Origin: Liolophura sinensis
Lineage: Eukaryota; Mollusca; Polyplacophora; Chitonida; Chitonidae
Length of the DNA: 64,000 nucleotides
NCBI RefSeq assembly: GCF_032854445.1
Contig: NC_088302.1
Location: 48,452,046-48,516,045, forward strand
Reading direction: 5' to 3'
Shown here: positions 1 through 10,469 of the stretch, one piece after another
Numbering within the stretch: the first letter of the stretch is position 1
Layout: every line of letters begins with the position of its first letter
Notes under the pieces: generated by a model
Databases searched by the model: none
Told to the model about the DNA's origin: nothing
Seen by the model: only the letters and a program-made list of their open reading frames with translations
Translations under genes and position numbers: made by a program

Positions 1-2450
1 GACTGTGGCCTTGCATCAGGAGGTATCGCTGGGCTGACTGTGGCGTTTCTTCAGGAGGCACCGCTGGGCTGACTGTGGCGTTACGTCAGGAGGTACTGCT
101 GGGCTCACTGTAGCGTTACGTCAGGAGGCACCGCTTGGCTGACTGTGGCGTTACGTTAGGAGGTACTGCTGGGCTAACTGTGTCGTTATGTCAGGAGGAA
201 CCTCTGGGCTGACTGTGTGGAAATACCTCTGAGCTATGAGGAGACAATCCTGAATTGACTTTGGCGTTATGTCAGGAAGTACCTCTGGGCTGACTGTGAC
301 GTTAGGTTTGGAAGTACCTCTGGATTGACCGTGGCGTGGTGTCAGGAAGTACCTCTGGGCTGACTGTGGTGTTATGTCAGGGAGTACCTCTGGGCTGACT
401 GTGGCATTATGTCAGGACTGTGGCATTATGGACTGACTGTGGCGTTATACGTCTGAGCTAACTGTGGTGCTATGTCAGGGAGTACCTCTGACCTAACTAT
501 GGCGTTCTGTCAGGAAGTACCGCTGGGTTGACTGTGGCTATACGTCAGGATGTACCGCTGAGCTGACTGTAGTGTTACGTCAGGAGGTACTGCTGGGCTG
601 ACTGTGCCTTTACGTCAGGAGGTACTGCTGGACTGACTGTGGCGGTATGTCAGGCAGTACTTCTGTGGCGTTTCATCAGAAAGAACCTCTGGGCTGACTG
701 TGTGGAATTTCCTCTGAGCTGTCAGGAGGCAATCCTCAATTGACGCCACATAACGCGTTATGTTAGGAGGTACCTGGGGTTGACTGTGGTGTTTTCTCAG
801 GAAGTACAGCTGGGCTAACTGTGGCGTTACGTCAGGAGGTACTGCTGGGCTGACTGTGGCGCTAAGTCAGGAGGCACCGATGGGCTGACTGTGGCGTTAT
901 ACGTCTGAGCTAACTGTGGTGCTATGTCAGGGAGTACAGCTGGGCTAACTGTGGTGTTACGTCAGGAGGTACTGCTGGGCTGACTGTGGCGTTATATCAG
1001 AAAGAACCTCTGGGCTGACTGTGGCAATACCTCTGGGCTGTCAGGAGGCAATCCTGAATTAACTGTGGCGTTATGTCAGGAAGTTCCGCTGGGCTAACTG
1101 TGGCGTTACGCCAGGAGGCACCGATGGGCTGACTGTGGCGTTATACGTCTGAGCTAACTGTGGTGCTATGTCAGGGAGTACAGCTGGGCTAACTGTGGCG
1201 TTACGTCAGGAGGTACCGATGGGCTGTGGCGTTACATCAGGAGGTACTGCTGGGCTCACTGTGGCGTTATATCAGAAAGAACCTCTGGGCTGACTGTGGC
1301 AATACCTCTGGGCTGTCAGGAGGCAATCCTGAATTAACTGTGACGTTATGTCAGGAAGTACCTCTAGGCTGACTATGACGTTATATGTCAGGAAGTACCT
1401 CTGAGCTAACTGTGACGTTACATGACAGGAAATACCTCTGAGCTGACTGTGGCGTTATGTCAACAAGTACATCTGGTTTGACTGTGGCGTTATGTCTGAA
1501 AGTAACTCTGAGCTGACTGTGGTGTTATGTCAGGGAGTACCTCTGGGCTGACTGTGGCATTATGTCAGGAAGTACATCTGGGCTATGTGGCATTATGTCA
1601 AGGGTCTGTGCTGACTGTGGCGTTATACGTTAGGGAAAACCTCTAAGCTAACTGTGGCGTTATGTCAGGAAATACCTCTGGGCTGGCTGTAGATTATGTC
1701 AGGAAGTATCTCTAGGCTGTCTGGCGTTATGTTAGGAAGTACCTCTGGGTTGGCTGTGGGATTATTTCAGGAAGTACCTCTGGGCTGTGTGGCATTATGT
1801 CAGGGCTCTGGGCTGACTGTGGCGTTATGCGTCAGGAAGTACCTCTGAACTAACTGTGGAGTTATGTCAGGAAGTACCTCTAGGCTGACTGTGGCGTTGT
1901 CTCAGGAAATACCTCTAGGCTGGCTATGTGGAAATACCTCTGAGCTGTAAGCAGGCAATCTAAATTAACTGTGACGTTATGTCAGGGAGTACCTCTAAGC
2001 TGACTGTGACTTTGTATGCCAGGAAGAAACTTTGAGTTGACTTTGGCGTTACGTCAGAAGGACCCTAGACTTGACTGTGGCATTATGTCAGGAAGTATAT
2101 CTGGACTGACTGTGGCGTCATATGTCAACAAGTACCTCTGAGCTGACTGTGGCGTTACGTCAGCTGTACCACTGAACTCATTGTGACCTTATGTCAGGAA
2201 ATACCTCTTGGCTAGCTACGTCAGAAGTACCGCTGAATCGACCGTGGCTTTATGTCAGGAAGTACCTGTGGGCTGACGGTGGCGTTACGTCAGGAAGTAC
2301 CATTGAATAGGAGACTCGAGCATGAGCCACACAAATGGTCCAAAGGTGGTGTTAAGCTAATAGGTACGCTAATCTAACCATGGCCATATGTCTGGAGGTA
2401 CGCTTGAGATGGCCGTGGTTTTAGGTTAGGAAGTACCGGTTAGTTCACCC
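1..2450. repeat. Minisatellite array, about 35-bp unit, irregular higher-order structure
   Basis: The stretch is built from roughly 65 diverged copies of a unit near 35 bp. Recurring blocks are CTGACTGTGGCGTTA, YGTCAGGAAGTACC and TCTGGGCT. Some units are shortened or carry an inserted block with CAATCCTGAATT, which recurs near 246, 728, 1046, 1322 and 1950. A longer block starting near 889 is repeated starting near 1133, so larger segments have been duplicated. The array starts at or before the left edge, so its true length is unknown. It decays between about 2300 and 2450. No long open frame crosses it. Confidence 0.95.
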
Positions 2451-2524
2451 CTGAGGTGTATAGATTAGTAAATATATGGAAAGGTTGAAAATGTTGATAA
2501 CTTTGTTTTCCTTTTTTAAACGTA

Positions 2525-2595
2525 TCCCCGCAACATTGCCACGATATATTTGCAGTATAGCCAATGTGGCTGTAAACCCCAATCAATCGTTCATT
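2525..2595 (+). mobile_element. SINE 3'-tail fragment, group C
   Basis: This short segment reads GCCACGATATATTTGCAGTA, then CCAATGTGGCTGTAAACCCC and AATCAATCG. It matches the segment at 53619-53690 and resembles mollusc SINE tails of the form CACGATATAGCTGAAATATT followed by GTAAAACCCC. Only the 3' end is present and no tRNA-like head is visible. Confidence 0.6.
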
Positions 2596-2600
2596 AGCAA

Positions 2601-3455
2601 ATTCGTCTAATTGTATTTAACAATGTTTGTCCTGTATTTACATGAACAGTTGAATCTGACATGGCGATAGAACAAATCGTACCGGATGGCTTTATGTTGA
2701 CATTATCTTTTTAAAACGTTTATGGGAACAATTTGGCATCAGGTTACTGATGCTTAAATTAGTAAATGGCTAACGTTTTTTGATGTGTAGCAAAGAAGCG
2801 GTGTACTATTACATGTACAAATTTATGTATTTTTAGATAAAGCGAAAACTTGGCCTCGAGTTTCGGTGAAGAGAATCATGAGTTCTGACAGGCACATTGG
2901 TTGGAAGCACTCTGGTGGCTTCGAGCCTGGATGCAGCTTCAGGCAAAACCAGCCGAATATAATATCTTTAAGTGCGTTGTGGTGCATGTCACAATGGATC
3001 GGGATATCAAAGGGAAGATTATTCCGTATTCCGTATCGCCTCCATGTGCATTAACCTATCTAACAGGTCAGCTGGAATGGTTCTCACCACCATATCGATG
3101 GACAAGTACAGCTTCAAAGGTCGGCCGTGATCGACGAACTGATCTTTAATGCTGATCGATTGATTGATTTCTGCCTGTGTTGAATGACTGACCGGTGCAT
3201 TCATGAACAACATGGTGCAAGGATAAATTCAATACAATTATCTGAAGAATACCCCTTCCTGCTAAATTTATGTTGTCGTTTTCAAGTTTTAAAGGAAACT
3301 GAAAGTATGACAGCCGAAATTTGAAAATCGCCACGTAAGTTATAAATGACTGGTTGATTGCAGAATGGTGGATCTGAATGACTGACTGTCGCGCGCATAA
3401 ATTGGTGGACGGTCAATTGCTAAATTCCCTAATCTTAAACCCTACATTTTGTCAG
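2601..3455. other. Stretch without a supported gene
   Basis: No exon is firmly supported here. Two overlapping open segments occur, about 2890-3149 on + and about 2953-3213 on -. The + segment reads, for example, YNIFKCVVVHVTMDRDIKGK, and the - segment reads DHGRPLKLYLSIDMVV. Both look somewhat protein-like, but neither has a good acceptor or a phase that joins it to the candidate exon at 3456. At most one can be coding, and I cannot choose between them. Confidence 0.4.
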
Positions 3456-3546
3456 ATATATCTTACAACGGTATAAGAAGGACAACGAGACAACTGGACC
3501 TCAGAAGCTGCGTGCATCAATAATAGCAGCTCCAGGCATGCCAGAG
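3456..3546 (+). CDS. Candidate internal exon of an unrecognised + strand gene
   Basis: The segment follows a good acceptor (CCTACATTTTGTCAG) and ends CCAGAG before GTCAGT. Read in the one fully open frame it enters in phase 2, gives 30 codons and leaves in phase 0. The peptide begins YILQRYKKDNETTGPQK and ends SIIAAPGMPE, a balanced, charged composition unlike translated intron. The other two + frames contain stops. I do not recognise a family. No phase-matched neighbour was found: the next strong acceptor, at about 3907, opens a frame that closes quickly. It could be a real exon or a chance open segment. Confidence 0.35.
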
Positions 3547-4741
3547 GTCAGTTCCATAAAGCTAAATTTGATAAACTTGAGATGTGATTTCAGCAATTCA
3601 TTTTGGACCCAAGGAGTTAAAATTAAGACACAATGGATATGTTAAGTGAATAATTATGGCTTAACGCCACATAGACAAAATTAGGGCAAAGTCATCTTAA
3701 CTTGAATTACCGTTACTATAAAATAAGCATTAAACTGAAGTTTTGAATACATGCTTATGTCAAAACTTGCCTCATGGAATCGGCCACAGGGCCGTGGAAG
3801 TAGCTTAGCTTGACGTCAGTTTAAAGCATTCCGATGTCTTGGGAAACAGATTCGTAAAATCACTTTTTTAAAGATTCTAACAATTGTCACGTGTGGATTT
3901 TTTCAGGGCGGCTAATCCGAGAAAGTGACAAAGTTAACTGTAAATAAGAAAATTATACATTTAAGCTTTGGGATTAATTGGTTCTCTTGAGACAAGATCA
4001 TCTCAGACTTAAATAAATTATAAGACAAATCTGTTCGTTTTGTCTGTTAGAGGTAATTCGCTCTGCAATGGTAATCATCTGTTAGCAAATCAAAAACAAA
4101 CTTCAAACAGAATGGCGGAAGAAAAATTAGCTGTTGTGTTTGGATAAAGGAAGAACTGAAGATGGCCGTGGGTTTGTCTAAGACGTAACTGTCCCCTTCG
4201 GCCTCATCCGCCCGTTAATATTCCTAAGTGCTTTATGGCGTCGGTCTTATTGAATTTAGCCCAAAGGGGTCACCATACACAGCCGCCTATCCATTATCCA
4301 TTTCATCGCCAGTGTTCTAGGCTATCTGGTGGATTAAACCTTGCTCTCTTGCAATGTTAATAAATTAAGCCTCTCTGGGGTAGGAGAAAATCCCTTACCG
4401 ATTGAGACGTTTTGCGTGCCGCGTAATCCCAATGGTAATCCCAAGTCTTTCCCAGACGTCACCGCGTATATTTAGGTACCCGTGAAGATATTAGACATAC
4501 CTTTAAAGTATTTCACTGGGGATAAGTTTGATGTGTAACATGAAGGCAGACCTGGACGATGCGTGAACCAAGGTGGACGATGTATGGTGCCATTAGTGAT
4601 CAAGCGACAGATTAAAGCTCTAAATGTCCACGTGTTTGTTGAGGATAGGCAGTCCTGCTTACTGCTGGAACACTTCCGCCATGGAAGGTTCCATACGTGG
4701 ATGCAATCAACTCAAGTTATTTTGTTCATTTATGTGACTCC
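3547..4741. other. No supported gene
   Basis: AT-rich unique sequence with no supported gene, RNA or repeat. A strong acceptor-like site (GTGGATTTTTTCAG, ending near 3906) is followed by stops in every frame within about 40 bases. Confidence 0.5.
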
Positions 4742-4778
4742 TGTTTAATGCCATACTGAAGAATGTTTTACCTATACG
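4742..4778 (-). mobile_element. Old SINE fragment, group A tail, reversed
   Basis: The segment TTTAATGCCATACTGAAGAA followed by TGTTTTACCTATACG is a diverged reverse complement of the group A tail (ATAAGTGAAATATTCTTGAG then TACGGCGTAAAAC). It is short and the match is imperfect, so this is an old fragment. Confidence 0.45.
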
Positions 4779-5461
4779 CATTAAATGCTACCCAATTTCA
4801 AAGAAAAACTGAGTACAAATATTAAAATGATATGAAAGAAATCATATGCAACATTGCTGGGTCGAAGGGATTTACGTTGAAAAACACTGTTAAACTCCGG
4901 AACAAAATCTTGAGTTTCTCTTTCTGTAAAATTTCTCTAAGCCAATTGTGGCATGAAAATGAGCGCAAATTTCGCCTTGGGTAAGGTTTATGACTGTCTG
5001 TAATTTAACCTTTGTAAAACCGGTTCCCGTGACTACCTTGATTGTGGATTTTTGAGAAGTGGTTTGGAAAGGGAGAGGGGAAAGTGACAGAAGGGTGCAT
5101 TTTGGGAGCGACAATGTGGAACCAGCCAGCAAGTAAACAATGAGAGATAGAAAACAATCCTGAATGAAATGCTTGCGCAAGGCAGGTTTTGCCACTGACA
5201 GTTAATCCGTTGCCTGCATTGACATAGTTGAACTTTTGTTTTCATAACATATTCATTTTCATATAATAAACAATATACATACATGATGTGGTTGCACTGA
5301 GTACTGTGGGCTGAATAACTGTCAAGAGAAACAACAAAAACAAGTCATTAATATAGTGACGCTTGATGAAAAGCGCCCAGAACAGTAGTTGTTGGAAGTG
5401 TTAGAGTTAGACGTGTTTTCATTTCCTAGTAACGTTTGGAAACTTTGGCTAAGGGTACTGC

Positions 5462-5525
5462 CTCACTCTGGGCACTTTGGTTTCCTCCACCCATAAGCCT
5501 GACCGACGTCATATAAGTGAACAAT
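5462..5525 (+). mobile_element. Old SINE fragment, group A middle region
   Basis: The order CTCTGGGCACTTTGGTTTCC, TCCACCCATAAGCCTGACCG and ACGTCATATAAGTGAA parallels the group A segment GGGCTCTGCCCGGTTTCC, CACCATAATGCTGGCCGCCG and TCGTATAAGTGAAAT. Head and tail are missing. Confidence 0.5.
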
Positions 5526-5670
5526 AGGAAAGGAGTGAGGGGGGGGGGAATGTTCAAGTTCAAACTTCTTTATTGCTGAATGTTAAAAAGTCCAACTGTA
5601 CTTACTTTTAACCACTTGAGTTAGATCTCCAATCTCCCTATTCTTGAGTACCTTGTTAAATACAAGTCAA

Positions 5671-5743
5671 ACAATGCGTGAATGAATCAATAAAAGAATA
5701 AATCAATCAATTAGTCGATGAATTAATCAATCAGTGAATCAGT
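5671..5743. repeat. Degenerate AATCA-rich simple repeat
   Basis: Short imperfect runs of AATCAAT and AATCAGT. Similar patches occur at 22390, 28534 and 46486, and as the decayed flank of the 10-12 kb array. Confidence 0.7.
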
Positions 5744-6338
5744 ATTTTGCCATTGGAATGAAAATGTCACTGTACATGCCATTCCCGTGGTGCATTTCAG
5801 CTTTCATTCTTCTGTAGTTTGTTTGGCTAATCATAGAGCATGACTAATGAGTTGACTAATGCCTTCACATTTGTTATTGGAATATTTACGGAAACCACAA
5901 AGTGCTTGACATTATGGTGAGCTCTTTTGTCACCTGTTACACTCTTATTTGCCGCGCAAAAGTTTTGAATTTGCTCACCTTCCCTCATTATTCATGAACT
6001 TACGATCTGTAAACGCGGCCAACGAGACTATGACGTGGTAAACTGACACCTATCGAATTTAGTAGGTCAGATGCTATATTACTAAGTCTACATTAAGTCG
6101 CGATCAAGTAAACTGAAACGCAATGACCCTTTATTCTATTTCAGCTCTCCATTATTGCATTTCGGAACAGCGGTTAAGAAACGACATGCTCCGATATCGA
6201 AAAATTGAATCGATCAGTCTCCGGGGTCCATTCGAGTTTTGCCGAGGCATGTTAATAAGCCATAGAGTTGCTCAAATAAAGCTATCTGACGACTTGTCAT
6301 TGCAAACCTAATAATCTCAGCTCATTCTCCGGGCGCGG
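5744..6338. other. Presumed 3' flank or UTR of the minus-strand candidate gene; otherwise empty
   Basis: No gene is supported. Read on the minus strand this lies downstream of the stop codon at 6339-6341. An AATAAA poly(A)-signal hexamer occurs on the minus strand at 6130-6135, about 205 bases past the stop, a reasonable 3' UTR length. One hexamer in AT-rich DNA is weak evidence. Confidence 0.35.
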
Positions 6339-6445
6339 TCAGCGAAACAGAAGGCGATTGAATGCTGCCTTTTCCTTCTCACTTAGCAAATACTTGAATC
6401 GATCCTTCAGCTCCCGCAGCGGTTCGTCTCTGACCAGGACGGCAT
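6339..6445 (-). CDS. Candidate terminal coding exon of an unrecognised minus-strand gene
   Basis: On the minus strand this segment follows a CAG acceptor (GGCCCATCAG) and ends in TGA. Entering in phase 1 it gives 34 full codons after a split aspartate: AVLVRDEPLRELKD, RFKYLLSEKEKAAF, NRLLFR. The peptide is rich in leucine, lysine, glutamate and arginine and looks like an amphipathic helical C-terminus. It is also richer in GC than its surroundings. It has no ATG, as expected of an internal start. The exon at 9062-9094 ends in phase 1 and would join here to make GAT (Asp). I do not recognise the family. The polypyrimidine tract is weak, the main reason for caution. Confidence 0.5.
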
Positions 6446-7320
6446 CTGATGGGCCAGGATTTACTGCTAATTGTTAGACTGCCAGCTGCCGGGACGTTTG
6501 AGCAGTCACAGAAAATGAATATGAGAAAAAAATATGCTGCTTGCAGTGGTTTATCAAGGGAGCAATTGAGGCATGTCAGGAATATGATGGGGAAGTTGTT
6601 GTTAGGCTCTCAGCCACGGTCTCCTCTTTCATTTTGCCCACGTCCGAAAGGCTCATCGAGCACACCAATTTCGTCACTCTTAAAGCCAACATTTCCTTAA
6701 TTTAGACTTATTGTCATCTCGTGTCAATCAAATCCCCGAGAGCCATGCAATTAGGTGGGTATGTCCAATTCTCCCGGTAGATAAGAGTTTAACGTACTAT
6801 ACCAATCAAACCCACAGACAGGGACGTTTGTGTGGGCACCTTTATTTCTCTGGCACATGAAGGGAACAAATTAAAACTTTCTAAGGATTGAAGCAAGATA
6901 AAATTAAAACAAAAAATGAAGACATTATTGGATTATAACTGATTCAGAAAGACGAAAAATTTTGCACACTTTTATGTGGGCCACAGTATTTCCTGAATGG
7001 GATGTTGAGTCATAGGTGTTGGGATGAAGATCATAACAGATGTTTAGAGTACAGAAATGACATAATCTAAAGTAAAGAACACAGTACCAGAAGCTCATCT
7101 AAAGCTTGGATCTGTCGTGTTTGAACAAGGCTACTTATTGACAAGTCAACAGTGTCGACGTATTTCAGGTGATGTGCTTCAGACAGTGGAAGTACATCCT
7201 GCTAGAGTATTGGACAGTCTTTGACTCGAAGAGTTCAACGTTCCCTTATGCCTGCCGCTATGAGTACGGCGTAACTTACCATTTCTTTCCGTCGATTGCC
7301 GATCCTGGGAGGAATGGTCG
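6446..7320. other. No supported gene; probable intron of the minus-strand candidate
   Basis: If the exons at 6339 and 9062 belong together, this is intron. The open frame starting at 6449 on + overlaps the acceptor of the minus exon and has no support of its own. No repeat was recognised. Confidence 0.4.
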
Positions 7321-7432
7321 TATTGATTTATTTGTTCTGTTTGGTCAGTGTTTTACGCCTTGCCCAAGAATATATCTTTTACGTCTATGCGACGGCGGCC
7401 GGCATTATGGTGGGAGGATACCATATGGTTGT
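7321..7432 (-). mobile_element. SINE fragment, group A, reversed
   Basis: The + strand reads TATTGATTTATTTGTTC, then GTGTTTTACGCCTTGCCCAA and GACGGCGGCCGGCATTATGG. This is the reverse complement of the group A 3' end, including the ATAAATAAATCAATA tail. The tRNA-like head is absent, so the copy is truncated. Confidence 0.8.
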
Positions 7433-9061
7433 ATTGTGCCATCAGTGTAGTTGAATTTGTTTACTTCTGATTCTACCTTGAGCGGCAAGTAGTGAACTAA
7501 AAGAATGAATAAATGCTCCCCAGATATTTGTCTTCTGTAGACGCCCACAGACTTCCTCAACTAAGGGAAAGCATGGTTACCTCTCCTGCAAGGAATCTAT
7601 TCTGGTATAGACAAAAAAAAACAACTACAGCTGTAGAAAACATCAAGAAACAAACAGACAAAGAAAAACATGTTCACACACAAACATTCAAAAATATTAC
7701 AAAATTTTGTCAACATGTTAAAATTATATTGTCTCCAGTTGTTTAATTAGTCTGGTATTATTTCACCTAATGTATATGCAGCAGGAAGACTGATCTCTAC
7801 CAAACAGAGTAGGTCTGGACTGTAATCACATACCACTGGAGGCCTGGTTCAGCTTGCAACACCTGGTGCGCATTTTCAAGTTAACTTGAGTGAGAACTGG
7901 AGCATAGGACCTGCACTGCATTACTAAAATCAACAGATAGAAGGTTAACGAAACATTCAACTATTTGACACAATCAAGCGCCGAACCCAAAGTGGTTTAG
8001 TGCTGTGACTCGATTGGAAAACCTCCCTGTCAATCTTGTCTAATCAGACGCTCGGTCTGGACCGTATGTCGTTAAGCTGTAGGCTTTATTCAATGCAGTC
8101 AGTTTGCAGTCCATTGGTCTCGCGAGAAATCTGTAGCCAACTGGATTATCGGCGAACATGGTTTAGGCTAGACAATGTAACCAATTTAAAGCTGAGCAAA
8201 ACCGAAAACCGAAGACCGTGAAATCCATTGCCGATTTTACCGGGCAGTTCTGACTATCTCTCCACATGAGTAACTAGCCTGGTTATACACTAGGTGGCTC
8301 AAACCTTTTGCTTTCGTCGAAAAGTCGTCCGCAAACATGATGAAGGAAACAGCTAGACTTCTCGCAGAATCCGGCCAGGGAGGCATATATTATCCGGTAC
8401 CGCATCAGATACTTAAGCACTGTTCCGTCAAATGTTATTAAAAGAAGAAATGACTAAAATCTACAAAATCGATAGAGAATTTAGATATATGAACTTCAAA
8501 AGACAATACCATACGCCTTTTTCAGCTTTTGACAACTTCAAATTTGTTGTCTGATTTACTAGCTCTTAAATAAGCTATCTTCAAAAACGAATAGTAGTAA
8601 AAGTTCGGTTTAATGACAGATAAGTTCTATGGAAAAGTGTCTTGTCTCCCATATACAGTATCAATTCAGTTATTGATTTATTGACTGACGCGGAGAGACT
8701 CATCATAAGAAGTGTTGAGTGAGACAAAACCTTGACCTTTGGCTCCATGCTAATGAAGACATAGTGTTTAGGCGTAACCCATTGGCACTGCTATTTAAGT
8801 TTATCTTTTTTGTCTTCCAAATCCCTGAGAAGAAAACGCAGAAAAAAATAACGTGTGTGTAGTTCAATAACTTTGTTGACACTTTCGCTGTAGGTGTTGA
8901 GCGTTTTTTCTTAATATTTAGACCAACTGTGCTTCGAGGTTGAGCGATCTCTTGGCCTCGCTTTATGACTGTCACGAAGAAAAGGAAATCAATTTTACAG
9001 ACATTTCAATGAAGTTTCAATTTCATCTCCACAGATGCCGCTAAACAAAAGTAATACTTAC
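7433..9061. other. No supported gene; probable intron of the minus-strand candidate
   Basis: AT-rich unique sequence. Two minus-strand open segments with splice-like borders were seen (about 7574-7594 and 7836-7920). The first is a 21-base candidate after a very strong pyrimidine tract. Neither carries a recognisable motif, so neither is called. Confidence 0.4.
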
Positions 9062-9094
9062 CTCGTTTACCAGACGTATCCCAAATACGGAATT
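9062..9094 (-). CDS. Candidate 33-base exon with a WDTSG motif, minus strand
   Basis: On the minus strand the segment follows TTGATTTTCTGATCTGATTTAG and ends AAACGAG before GTAAGT, a near-consensus donor. Entering and leaving in phase 1 it reads FRIWDTSGKR, with a split residue at each end. WDTSG fits either the G3 box of small GTPases (WDTAG-like) or the end of a WD40 blade. It cannot decide between them. Joined to 6339-6445 the frame continues through the split Asp to the stop. Very little sequence would then follow the motif, which argues against a complete GTPase fold and leaves the identity open. Confidence 0.45.
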
Positions 9095-9789
9095 CTAAAT
9101 CAGATCAGAAAATCAATATGTCTAGTGTTGGAGGATAGAGTTTATTTCCACTGAGGGTTCGGGTCTAAATGAGCTTCCGTTTAACAAGGGAATACCCGGT
9201 GAAATGTGCACAGTACCGAGTCCAGGATCTTTGCCAGCCAAGTAATTTAACAACACGTCGGATAACCTTGGTTTAATCTAAAACCTGTTATGTTCTTGAG
9301 CTTTCTCAGAAAAACAACCGAAACAGTCTTTACTTTGTTACAGTGAAACAAATAAGCGTAATTTGACGGAATAACCTTTTTTATCTTGAAGCCGAACGGA
9401 TAAAATACACAAGCGGTGGATGGAATTTGATTTACACAGTGAGATAGAGTGTAAGTGGCTGGGAGGAACAGCTGGCCAATGGAACACAGCAATCAGTATA
9501 TCCACACTTAACATAAAGGTGGACCATGGTCAAATGTCCTGACTGCTACACTGCAGATATTGTAGACAAAGCGTATCGCCCCACTATACATATAACCATT
9601 TGAAAGAGCTGAATTAACTCTCGCTGCTAAAGAAGTTCTACAAACTTCTCATTTGTAAATATCACAACCACGATCAGAATTATCCTAATATTTTTACTCT
9701 GAAAAGTACGGTTGTTATTAAAACCAATGAATCATATAAGGAAATACGTCAATCATTTTGCTAGAATAGAAAGTCAGCTTGTGCTTTAG
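9095..9789. other. No supported gene
   Basis: AT-rich unique sequence between the candidate minus exon and the decayed repeat flank. The 81-codon open frame at 9247-9492 on the minus strand shows no motif or splice context that I trust. Confidence 0.4.
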
Positions 9790-10469
9790 TTACTGAGCCA
9801 AACAATGCATTAATCATACAACTAACTAATGCATCAGTGACTCAATCAGCGAATGCATCAGTCATTCAGTTAGGTAACGCACCAATCACGTAATCACTCA
9901 ATGCCCGAATTACTCAATCGGCCATGGCATAAACCACCTAAAGGTGCTTCAAGTACGCTAATAACTCACCAATAACTAAAGCAGCAAATGCTTCTGTCAT
10001 TCAATCAATCAACCAATGGATCAAAAAAATTTAATCAACCAATGCCATCTGCCATTCCATCACGCAATCACGTCAATCATTAATATTTATCATGTATGCG
10101 CCAATCAACCAATGCCTTAGTAAGTAAATGATGCAATGGTTCAATCCGGCAATGCCTACACCCCCGCAATCAATAATAGTCCAATGCGTAGATCATTCAC
10201 TAACAAATGCGGCAATCATAGAAACAAAAATATCAATAACTCGTATTCAATGCTTCAGTCATTCAAAAAGACTGTGTTTCAATCATTCCACATATAGCTG
10301 ACGTTCTACATGAACATCAGCCACATTCAAACATTGTGTTAATCATGCAATAAACCAATGCCGCAATCACCCAAAAAACAAATCCTACAAAGACTCAACC
10401 AACTAATGTGTCAATCATCTTGTCAACCACTCAAATAAAGTCAATGCCTCAATCCTTTAATTAGCAAGT
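9790..10469. repeat. Decayed flank of the 12/24-bp minisatellite
   Basis: Phrases such as AATGCATCAGTGACTCAATC, CAATCAGCGAATGCATCAG and CAACCAATGCC recur at irregular spacing. They become more regular towards 10470. I read this as an older, mutated part of the same array. Confidence 0.65.

Noticed and set aside
9062-9094. Firm assignment of the WDTSG segment to a Rab-type GTPase
   Set aside because: No P-loop, NKxD or SAK motif was found nearby, and the phase-matched next exon ends the protein soon after, so a full GTPase fold does not fit.
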